Assembly (NCBI GenBank): GCA_016938535.1 | Contig: JAFGUL010000078.1 | Location: 1-15,942 of the forward strand | Reading direction: 5' to 3' | From: Candidatus Delongbacteria bacterium | GTDB lineage: Bacteria; Delongbacteria; UBA4055 | Length of the DNA: 15,942 nt | Part shown: piece after piece, positions 1 to 5,890 of the stretch | How positions within the stretch are numbered: position 1 is the stretch's first letter | Layout: every line of letters begins with the position of its first letter | Position numbers and translations under genes: made by a program | Notes under the pieces: model-generated | Seen by the model: the letters and a program-made list of their open reading frames with translations, nothing else | What the model was told of the DNA's origin: nothing | The model's database searches: none

Positions 1-86
1 TCGTCAGCGAGATTGCAGGCATATTGAAGGGAGCTGAAATAGCTGAAGATGACTACACTGACTATTTAATCGAGAAATACAAATGA
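1..86 (+). CDS. Antitoxin, DUF6364-like (C-terminal fragment)
   Basis: An open frame enters from the left edge (first full codon at base 3) and stops with TGA at 84-86. Its last 27 residues end in DDYTDYLIEKYK, an acidic and aromatic tail that I recognise from DUF6364-type antitoxins paired with PIN toxins. The stop overlaps the toxin start as ATGA, the translational coupling typical of toxin-antitoxin pairs. The antitoxin would bind and neutralise the PIN protein and probably repress their shared promoter, but the DNA-binding N-terminus lies outside the window. The family call rests on the tail and on context only. Confidence 0.6.
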   Translation, partial: VSEIAGILKGAEIAEDDYTDYLIEKYK

Positions 87-505
87 AAAACATATTTGTT
101 GACAGTGATATCATTCTCGATCTTCTGCTTGAGAGAGAACCTTTTTTTACTCCATCTACCGAGTTATTTAATCTGATTGAAGCGAAAAAAATACATGCTT
201 CAGTCTCTGCTTTACATTTCTCTAATTTGTTTTGCATTTTGAGAAAAGCGAAAGGTAGCGAAGCAGCAAAGTCAGTTTTGCGTAAATTGAAAATTCTTGT
301 TAAGATTTTACCGGTTAATGAAAAAGTAATTGAATTAGCACTTGAATCTGATTTTTCCGACTTTGAGGATGCAATTCAATATTATGCCTGTCTCGATAAT
401 AATATAGATGTTATAGTTACAAGAAATAAAAATGATTTCAAGAGTGGTAAACTCCCTGTAATGACAGCCGCGGAAGTGTTAGCAGTTTTAAAACTGAAAA
501 GATAA
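83..505 (+). CDS. PIN-domain (VapC-like) toxin ribonuclease
   Basis: A 140-residue protein with the usual length and layout of a single PIN domain. The N-terminal strand FVDSDIILDLLLERE carries the first metal-binding Asp (D7) and an acidic D9. A middle acidic cluster, DFSDFEDAIQ, gives D93, E95 and D96, and the C-terminal IVTRNKNDF (111-119) matches the family's TRNxxDF motif with D118. Known PIN toxins are Mg-dependent RNases that cut tRNA or rRNA and inhibit translation. It overlaps the upstream antitoxin by 4 bp (ATGA), so the two should be translationally coupled. The RNA target cannot be read from sequence. The pair is typical accessory DNA and marks a likely acquired segment beside the envelope block. 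Confidence 0.88.
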   Translation: MKNIFVDSDIILDLLLEREPFFTPSTELFNLIEAKKIHASVSALHFSNLFCILRKAKGSEAAKSVLRKLKILVKILPVNEKVIELALESDFSDFEDAIQYYACLDNNIDVIVTRNKNDFKSGKLPVMTAAEVLAVLKLKR

Positions 506-697
506 ATATAAGCAATTTCAAACATTTAGGAAGATTAAGAGTGTGCGAAGGATTAATTCGAGAACTGGTTGAAAAACATACCGCCGACCGTTAGCAGCAA
601 TCGTTTTTTATTAGGAATGTTATTTTTCGGCATTTAAGGTCCGAATACCTGTTGCCTGAACCGTCAGATTTTCTTTCTGCCCGATCTATACACAGGA
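506..697. other. Intergenic stretch between convergent genes
   Basis: This 192 bp gap lies between the toxin gene (+) and the lipoprotein gene (-), both ending here. I see no coding frame with a ribosome binding site and no strong GC stem followed by a T-run. The segment ccgccgaccgttagcagcaa near 579-598 is GC-rich in an AT-rich context and is followed by a T-run at 604-609, but no complementary arm is nearby. Its role is unknown. Confidence 0.5.
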
Positions 698-1894
698 TCA
701 TTTTAGGGGAAATATATTGATCCTGTCGCCCCTGTTCTCATAGTCAAAACTGCGGCCTTCGTATATCTTGTCTTCGAGCGCGTCCCCTATCGAGTCTATA
801 TATTCATCTATTGAAGTCGTGATCCAGACCTTATATTCCTCATAAGATACTTTCTTGACTTCCCGCGCGCCGCCTTCAAGAATGTTGACCAGCATTTGCT
901 TATATTCCCTTCCCTGAGGGAGACCGGAGAACATTAAGATATACTGCGTACCCTTGTCAAGCTGCTCTCTCCAGTAGCCTTTGACCTGATTCATCATGGG
1001 AGGCATGAGTTTTTTGACCGCCTGATCAATATTTGCATCATAAGCCGTGACATTTCCGAATATCTCATCCGAATAACCGTTCTGAACACCGAGAAGTTTT
1101 GCTGTCGAAGCATTGAAGATCGTTGCTGTCGCCTTCGCTTTCTTCTTTCCGTTGTCGAGATCCTCAAGGATTATCGCGACCGTGACATACAGGTCAGCCT
1201 TCAACTGTTTTGCGAGAAGCTGAGCCATATCGACATCTTCACCGAGTGCCGCTTCCTTCATTGTCAGATCCGCTTCTATCATTGCATTTAGCTGGTTAAG
1301 ATCGTAAACATCGTATCTGTTCACCGTGAAATACTGATTGATCTGATTGATCGCCTGCTCAGTAAATCTCTGATCGTACTGTACACCTTTCGGCGCATAG
1401 AAAACCACGATAGAAGGATTACCGAGCTGTGAAAGCAGAATTCCGAGAGCTTCGAGATCATCCATGACCATATCTTTTGTCACTGCGGCTCTGATCGTTA
1501 CGGTCCAGCTGTTGTCCGCCGGTTCTCTCATCTGCTCTATAACGGTATATGATTTGACGAAACCTTCGCTTTTTGACAGTATCTGATCTTTTACGGTCAT
1601 ATAGTTCTGAACCTCCTGTTCTGAAGTCAGGTAAGTTCCTATTGCTGTTGAAATTGCGTTCCTCTGAGCATCCCTGATCGCGCTTTCCCTGTCCGCTCCC
1701 ATTCCCTGAGCTTCAACTTCGGTGATATTATGATCATGCGAATACTGACTTATCTGATTTGATGTCGTAAGCTGTTTTTGCTCAGTCTGAACTTCTTTTG
1801 CTTCCGGATCGCTCATCGGCGAAACATGACGGACTGACACGCATGACATGAAGATCACTGTAATAATTAGGGTCATAAATATTTTCAGGCTCAT
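698..1894 (-). CDS. Lipoprotein with FlgT_N-like and TolB-like domains (paralogue A)
   Basis: A 398-residue exported protein. The N-terminus has a hydrophobic segment ending in VIFMSC, an acceptable lipobox with acylated C18; V19 at +2 would favour the outer membrane by the E. coli rule. A polar linker (about 20-55) follows, then a FlgT_N/LPP20-like domain (about 57-142: VEAQGMG, AIRDAQRNAISTAIGTYL, SEGFVKSY, TVTIRAAV). The middle domain (about 155-308) has TolB/DUF6175-like features such as LGNPSIVVFYAP and a LAKQLKADLYVTV strand. The C-terminal 90 residues are unassigned. It is a tandem paralogue of the protein at 2004-3122 (about 90% identical by eye across the middle) but has the added lipid anchor and linker. 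GGAG lies 7 nt before the ATG, and it has its own candidate promoter at 1924-1952. The job is unknown; an envelope scaffold or assembly factor is the best guess. Confidence 0.85.
   Translation of the reverse strand: MSLKIFMTLIITVIFMSCVSVRHVSPMSDPEAKEVQTEQKQLTTSNQISQYSHDHNITEVEAQGMGADRESAIRDAQRNAISTAIGTYLTSEQEVQNYMTVKDQILSKSEGFVKSYTVIEQMREPADNSWTVTIRAAVTKDMVMDDLEALGILLSQLGNPSIVVFYAPKGVQYDQRFTEQAINQINQYFTVNRYDVYDLNQLNAMIEADLTMKEAALGEDVDMAQLLAKQLKADLYVTVAIILEDLDNGKKKAKATATIFNASTAKLLGVQNGYSDEIFGNVTAYDANIDQAVKKLMPPMMNQVKGYWREQLDKGTQYILMFSGLPQGREYKQMLVNILEGGAREVKKVSYEEYKVWITTSIDEYIDSIGDALEDKIYEGRSFDYENRGDRINIFPLK
1014..1087. repeat. 74-bp exact repeat, copy 1 (paralogue A)
   Basis: This block is identical base for base to 2320-2393 in the neighbouring paralogue, in the same orientation. 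It encodes the stretch around GYSDEIFGNVTAYDANID. Flanking parts of the two genes differ at many synonymous sites, so complete identity over 74 bp is striking and fits local gene conversion or a recent partial duplication. Confidence 0.9.
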
Positions 1895-1923
1895 AAAACT
1901 GCTCCATTTTAATTTACACAGGC

Positions 1924-1952
1924 AATATGCTAAATTTTTCAGAAAATTTCAA
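1924..1952 (-). promoter_or_regulatory. Sigma70-like promoter for the lipoprotein gene
   Basis: Read on the minus strand, TTGAAA (1947-1952) and CATATT (1924-1929) are separated by exactly 17 bp. The site lies just downstream of the terminator of the preceding gene and about 30 bp before the ATG at 1894, where a promoter is needed. The match is 5/6 at -35 and 4/6 at -10. This is a sequence match only. Confidence 0.5.
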
Positions 1953-1954
1953 CC

Positions 1955-1982
1955 AATAAAAAAGGGCAGAAAGCCTGCCCTT
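1955..1982 (-). terminator. Intrinsic terminator of the envelope operon
   Basis: On the minus strand an 8-bp perfect stem, AAGGGCAG/CTGCCCTT, with a 5-nt loop (arms 1975-1982 and 1962-1969) runs directly into TTTTTTATT. It lies 21 bp after the stop of the gene at 2004-3122, so it should end that transcript and separate it from the paralogue at 698-1894. Confidence 0.85.
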
Positions 1983-2003
1983 GATCAACTGAATGATTTA
2001 TTA

Positions 2004-3122
2004 CTACTGAACCGGGAAAATATCTATTCTGTCTCCCCTGTTCTTATAGTCAAAATCAGTACCCTCATAGATCTGATCCTGTATCGCATCTCCTATTTTG
2101 TCGATATAATCATCGATCGAACTCGTTATCCATACCTGATATTCGTCGTTGGAAACCTTTTTAACCTCTTTCGCTTCCGACTGAAGAACATCAAGAACAG
2201 CTTTCTTGACTTTTCTTCCCTGCGGCAGTTTGCTGAAAAGTATTACATACTGCTTTCCCTTGTCGAGCTGCAGCTTCCAGTAGCCCTTTACCTGATTCAT
2301 CATCAGAGGCATCAGCTTCTTGACCGCCTGATCAATATTTGCATCATAAGCCGTGACATTTCCGAATATCTCATCCGAATAACCGTTCTGAACGCCGAGA
2401 AGTTTTGCCGTTGAAGCGTTGAAAATGCTTGCTGTAGCCTTAACCTTCTTCTTTCCGTTACCGAGATCCTCCAGGATGAGCGATACAGTAACATAAATAT
2501 CTGTCTTTAACTGCTTTGCGAGAAGCTGAGCCATATCCACTTCCTCACCGAGAGCGGCTTCTTTCATAGTAAGATCGGCTTCGATCATCGCATTAAGCTG
2601 GTTAAGATCGTAAACATCGTACCTGTAGGTCGTAAAATACTGATTGATCTGATTTATGGCCTGCTCTGTAAATCTCTGATCGTAGGGAACTCCTTTAGGC
2701 GCATAGAATACCACGATAGAAGGATTACCGAGCTGTGACATCAGGACACCGAGAGCTTCGAGATCGCTTAGGATCATGTCTTTGGTCACTGCTGCTTTGA
2801 TTGTTACTGTCCAGCTGTTGTCGGCCGGCTCTCTCATCTGATTTGTAACCTGATAAGATTTTATAAATCCCTCGCTTTTTGTCAGGATCTGATCTTTTAC
2901 GGTCATGTAATTCTGCATTTCCTGTTCAGAGGTCAGATAGGTTCCGATAGCTGTTGAAATTGCGTTCCTCTGAGCGTCCTTTATGGCAGCATCCCTGTCC
3001 TTTCCCATACCCTGAACTTCAACTTCAGTTACATTATGATCATGCATGTACTGGCTAGCCTGTCCGAAAACCGCCGCGATCGAAAGTAGAATAACAACCG
3101 CTAATAATGATCTCAACTTCAT
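2004..3122 (-). CDS. Periplasmic FlgT_N-like and TolB-like protein (paralogue B)
   Basis: A 372-residue protein with a Sec signal (KLRSLLAVVILLSIAAVFG, cleavage near 20-22) and no lipobox, so it is probably soluble in the periplasm. The mature protein starts at once with the FlgT_N/LPP20-like domain (about 31-116: VEVQGMG, AIKDAQRNAISTAIGTYL). A TolB/DUF6175-like middle domain (about 129-282) and an unassigned C-terminal region of about 90 residues follow. Domain order and sequence match the lipoprotein at 698-1894; the two differ mainly in the N-terminal 50 residues and the last 80. GGAG lies 5 nt before the ATG. It is 23 bp downstream of the FlgT_N-barrel gene, with no terminator between, and is followed by a clear terminator, so it is probably the last gene of a three-gene operon. 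FlgT_N homologues in Vibrio act in flagellar-basal-body rings, but nothing else here is flagellar. Confidence 0.85.
   Translation of the reverse strand: MKLRSLLAVVILLSIAAVFGQASQYMHDHNVTEVEVQGMGKDRDAAIKDAQRNAISTAIGTYLTSEQEMQNYMTVKDQILTKSEGFIKSYQVTNQMREPADNSWTVTIKAAVTKDMILSDLEALGVLMSQLGNPSIVVFYAPKGVPYDQRFTEQAINQINQYFTTYRYDVYDLNQLNAMIEADLTMKEAALGEEVDMAQLLAKQLKTDIYVTVSLILEDLGNGKKKVKATASIFNASTAKLLGVQNGYSDEIFGNVTAYDANIDQAVKKLMPLMMNQVKGYWKLQLDKGKQYVILFSKLPQGRKVKKAVLDVLQSEAKEVKKVSNDEYQVWITSSIDDYIDKIGDAIQDQIYEGTDFDYKNRGDRIDIFPVQ
2320..2393. repeat. 74-bp exact repeat, copy 2 (paralogue B)
   Basis: Identical to 1014-1087, direct orientation, 1,306 bp apart start to start. It lies at the equivalent position in the second paralogue. 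The first mismatches outside it are at wobble positions, so the block is a patch of zero synonymous change in otherwise diverged genes. Confidence 0.9.
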
Positions 3123-3145
3123 AGTTTCTCCAGTTTTGTTAAAGT

Positions 3146-4249
3146 TTATATTCTCAATCCGAGAGCTATTTTCAAAGAAAATCCGTCAGGAACAAGATAC
3201 TTGTCTCCCTTGTCCTCCATGTCGGGAAAATAGAACAGATTGTCAGGATCTTCTTCAAACACTTTGTCGCCTTTTGAGTTTTCCAGATCGCCCATTCCTG
3301 TATATGACATAGAAAGATCAAAGAACCATGCGTTGCCCATCAGAAAATTAAGACCTGCCAGTCCTCTGTAACCACTGGATTTCCAGCCTCCATTCAGGTC
3401 AGGATAGTCGGGAGTAGCTTTGATATCCATGTTCTCCATCACATAAGATCCGCCTATGTATAACGCAAATTCATCCTTAACGAAGAATTTTTTGAGAAGC
3501 CCCACTTCTGAAATGAAAGTAGTGTGGTTGAACTGGTGTCTGATGCTGTCATTAGTACTGTAGTCAGGAATATCACCTATCTGAGTGATTGCAACATCGC
3601 TTCCTGCAAAAAAGCAGAAATTCGGAAAATTCATGAACTGTCCGAAATCATATTCAAGTCTAAGACCCACCAGTCCCGCTCCGGGGATATCATCAAGATT
3701 TTCTTCGATGTTAGGGAAGTTCTCCCAACTTTTCATCAAATTGAATCCTCCGCCGAACACAATATTGAATCCTGCTTTCTTATTAAGGTCTTCTTCCCTG
3801 TATTTTACTTTTTTTACATCTGTTTCTTCCTCAACTGCTTTCTCTGCGCTGACATCAGAGACCGCTTCTTCTTCGCCGTTGTTTCCGAAAACTGTATTTC
3901 TCACGACATCAGCATCGATCTTTGCCGTCACATCCGAATAAAATGTTTTGATCTGCAGATTGTACTCGTTCTTTGTATAGTTCACATCCGTTGTGATCTC
4001 GTCCCATCTGCTCAGAAGCTCATCAATTTTTCCGTTAAAATCTGCTGTCTCGCCGGGTTGAGAGATCGAGCTTATGTATTTTACCAATGCGCTTTTATGA
4101 GCCTCTTTTGCTGCAGCTTCTTTGGCCTGACCAATACTTTCAGCATCAGAATGCTTATAAAAACCTGATCCCGATATCATCGTATAGTTCTGCGCAAAAG
4201 AGATCATGGCTAGAGCAAACATCACAACTGTTACAATTATCTTTTTCAA
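3146..4249 (-). CDS. FlgT_N-like domain fused to outer-membrane beta-barrel
   Basis: A 367-residue exported protein. Residues 1-19 are a Sec signal (cleavage SFA/Q20). Residues about 24-117 look like a divergent FlgT_N/LPP20 domain: SGSGFYKHSDAESIGQAKEA, then an alanine-rich helix, ALVKYI, and a closing strand DVTAKIDADVV. An acidic low-complexity linker (about 122-158, rich in E and D) leads into a C-terminal region (160-367) of alternating amphipathic strands with Gly and aromatic residues, as in small outer-membrane barrels. Its last 60 residues align with the barrel end of the upstream protein at 4283-5803 (LMGNAWFFD versus MLGKNWLFD; LVPDGF versus LTPSGF). The start codon is TTG, supported by GGAGG 7 nt upstream. 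It lies 33 bp after the upstream gene and 23 bp before the next, so it is co-transcribed. Function is unknown; the head would face the periplasm. Confidence 0.8.
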   Translation of the reverse strand: MKKIIVTVVMFALAMISFAQNYTMISGSGFYKHSDAESIGQAKEAAAKEAHKSALVKYISSISQPGETADFNGKIDELLSRWDEITTDVNYTKNEYNLQIKTFYSDVTAKIDADVVRNTVFGNNGEEEAVSDVSAEKAVEEETDVKKVKYREEDLNKKAGFNIVFGGGFNLMKSWENFPNIEENLDDIPGAGLVGLRLEYDFGQFMNFPNFCFFAGSDVAITQIGDIPDYSTNDSIRHQFNHTTFISEVGLLKKFFVKDEFALYIGGSYVMENMDIKATPDYPDLNGGWKSSGYRGLAGLNFLMGNAWFFDLSMSYTGMGDLENSKGDKVFEEDPDNLFYFPDMEDKGDKYLVPDGFSLKIALGLRI

Positions 4250-4256
4250 CTAAATA

Positions 4257-4261
4257 CCTCC
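4257..4261 (-). promoter_or_regulatory. Ribosome binding site fixing a TTG start
   Basis: Minus-strand GGAGG ends 7 nt before TTG at 4249-4247. No ATG lies at a usable distance, and the residues after the TTG form a proper signal peptide (KKIIVTVVMFALA), so TTG is taken as the start. Confidence 0.75.
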
Positions 4262-4282
4262 GTTCAATTAACAATAATTCTT

Positions 4283-5803
4283 TTAAAGAGTAAATCCGAG
4301 TCCAACCCTGAAAACGAACCCTGACGGTGTAAGCCAGCCTTCTCCTTCATAAATCGAGTCTGCAAAATATTCTTCGCCGTCTTCGTTCATGAGCTCGCTG
4401 TAACCCCTAAAAGCTACGCCGGCATCAAAGAGCCAGTTCTTTCCGAGCATATAATTTATTCCGCCCTTTACTTTTCCTCCGACAGCATACAGGTTTTCCT
4501 CGTCACCGCCGTTGGTTTTAGAAGTTAAAGCCATATATCCGCCGTCAATACCGAAGTAGTAAGCAATCTTTCTGCTGAAGAATTTTTTAGTGATACCAAA
4601 CTCAAGCACGGCAGTCGAAGTCTCAAATTCATTAACTCCCACATTTCCCAACTGTGCCAAAAGTGCATCAGCTGAAACATTTAGATAAAGTTCGGATATT
4701 CCTATATATTTTGCTACATTGTATTCAAGATTTACACCCACAAAAGGACTTACAAGTTCCTCTGCGTCTTCAATACTCTGTCCGGCTTCAACATCGCTCC
4801 AGTATTTAAAGCTGTTGGCTCCCGCGTTGAAGAAAATGTTGAGACCGACCTGAGGATATTCGTAAACCTGGTCCATTTCGTTGAACAGGCTTTCTTCTTT
4901 CTCTCTCTTAGGGTTTGTTACGATCAGAAGCTGAGATTCAGACTCTTTTTCTTTAACCTTTCTGACTTTCATGAAGCCTGTTTCGACGAATTTCTGCCCT
5001 GCTTTATCGTCTCTTACGAAATATCCGACCCTGTATGCGTCGTCAAGATTGACTCCGACATTTTTTCCGAAATTAAATGATATTTTATCCTTTTTGGGTT
5101 CTGCTTTAGTTACAAGTGCTTTGATCGTAAAAGCATCTATCTTTCTGACCTCTTTTTCGAGGAATAGCAGCATCGCGTTAGTAGCCGATTTGACCGCCTC
5201 GTACCTTTTATCTTTTTTCTCGCCTTTCAGATTGAAATCGAAAAGAGCTCCCATTGCATTAGATCCTGCCGCTCTAACTGAAGTTACAAGTACAGGCTCC
5301 CAGACAGGTGATTCGACCGTGCCTTTGTTCTCGGCGGAATACACCTCAAGGATAACACTCATACTCGCAGTAAAATCATCGCTGTCTTTTTTCTTTGTGA
5401 CCACAAAGGTCTCAAGGGTCGGGAAAAAAATGTAAGCTCCGTTAATGATCTTGTCAACATTTTCCCCTGTCACAAAATTTGTGCCGTAGTACTCGTTCTT
5501 AATGTTCCACTGTTTTGCGGCTCTTTCCTCGATCTTTGTTGCTGTGTACTCTTTCACGATAGAAAAAAGCTGAGCTGGGTCAGTAACGCCGGCAGGTATG
5601 GGGTTATAGTCGAACCTTCCCATTCCTGTAAATTTCTTGAACACCATGTCATAAACAAGGTTTACATCCTGATCAGTGGCCATTGAAGCCCCGTCAAGCA
5701 CATCAAGCTTAAATACAGATATAGATTTTCTGTCGTATTCTTCCATTTGAGCACTTAATACGAAAGCGATCACTACGATAGTCAGCATTGCTATTTTTTT
5801 CAT
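4283..5803 (-). CDS. CsgG/TolB-like domain fused to outer-membrane beta-barrel
   Basis: A 506-residue exported protein. A Sec signal covers about 1-18. Residues about 26-220 resemble the TolB/CsgG fold: an opening strand ISVFKLDVLDG, a helix, then KFTGMGRFDYNPIP, a KIINGAYIFFPTLE strand, and a C-terminal helix ending MLLFLEKEV. Residues about 224-297 form a small beta domain with GKNVGVNLDDAYRVG, similar in style to the C-terminal domain of FlgT. Residues 318-506 are a predicted outer-membrane barrel whose end resembles that of the protein at 3146-4249. It is the first gene of the operon, with a sigma70-like promoter just upstream and purine-rich Shine-Dalgarno matches before the ATG. CsgG-type domains are known from secretion pores and lipoproteins; here a barrel replaces the lipid anchor. 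Domain assignments are from pattern only and should be tested by structure prediction. Confidence 0.75.
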   Translation of the reverse strand: MKKIAMLTIVVIAFVLSAQMEEYDRKSISVFKLDVLDGASMATDQDVNLVYDMVFKKFTGMGRFDYNPIPAGVTDPAQLFSIVKEYTATKIEERAAKQWNIKNEYYGTNFVTGENVDKIINGAYIFFPTLETFVVTKKKDSDDFTASMSVILEVYSAENKGTVESPVWEPVLVTSVRAAGSNAMGALFDFNLKGEKKDKRYEAVKSATNAMLLFLEKEVRKIDAFTIKALVTKAEPKKDKISFNFGKNVGVNLDDAYRVGYFVRDDKAGQKFVETGFMKVRKVKEKESESQLLIVTNPKREKEESLFNEMDQVYEYPQVGLNIFFNAGANSFKYWSDVEAGQSIEDAEELVSPFVGVNLEYNVAKYIGISELYLNVSADALLAQLGNVGVNEFETSTAVLEFGITKKFFSRKIAYYFGIDGGYMALTSKTNGGDEENLYAVGGKVKGGINYMLGKNWLFDAGVAFRGYSELMNEDGEEYFADSIYEGEGWLTPSGFVFRVGLGFTL

Positions 5804-5820
5804 TCCTCTTTTCTCCCCAA

Positions 5821-5849
5821 ATTTTAATAATTCATACGCCTCTTTACAA
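5821..5849 (-). promoter_or_regulatory. Sigma70-like promoter of the envelope operon
   Basis: On the minus strand TTGTAA (5844-5849) and TAAAAT (5821-5826) have the ideal 17-bp spacing, in the 87-bp gap upstream of the gene starting at 5803. The predicted transcript start would leave a leader of only about 10-12 nt. It is the only good match I found in this gap. Confidence 0.55.
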
Positions 5850-5890
5850 CACGCTGGTTAAAATACGGAAAATTTTCAGTCTTGGCAACA

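Noticed and set aside
579..600. GC-rich segment with gttagca, resembling the right core of an integron attC site
   Set aside because: The core does not match GTTRRRY, and no partner RYYYAAC core or folding arm is present within 150 bp upstream; no integrase is in the window.
1848..2414. 188-residue open frame on the + strand
   Set aside because: Lies antisense across both paralogue genes and the terminator; composition is that of reversed codons, with no ribosome site or recognisable domain.
3524..4168. 214-residue open frame on the + strand with many Cys and Phe
   Set aside because: Fully antisense to the FlgT_N-barrel gene, which has a signal peptide, ribosome site and operon context; the Cys/Phe richness is an artefact of reading the wrong strand.
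5860..5885. Palindrome GAAAATTTTC as a terminator of the sulfatase-fold gene
   Set aside because: It is AT-only in the core, has no loop and no T-run on the needed side.
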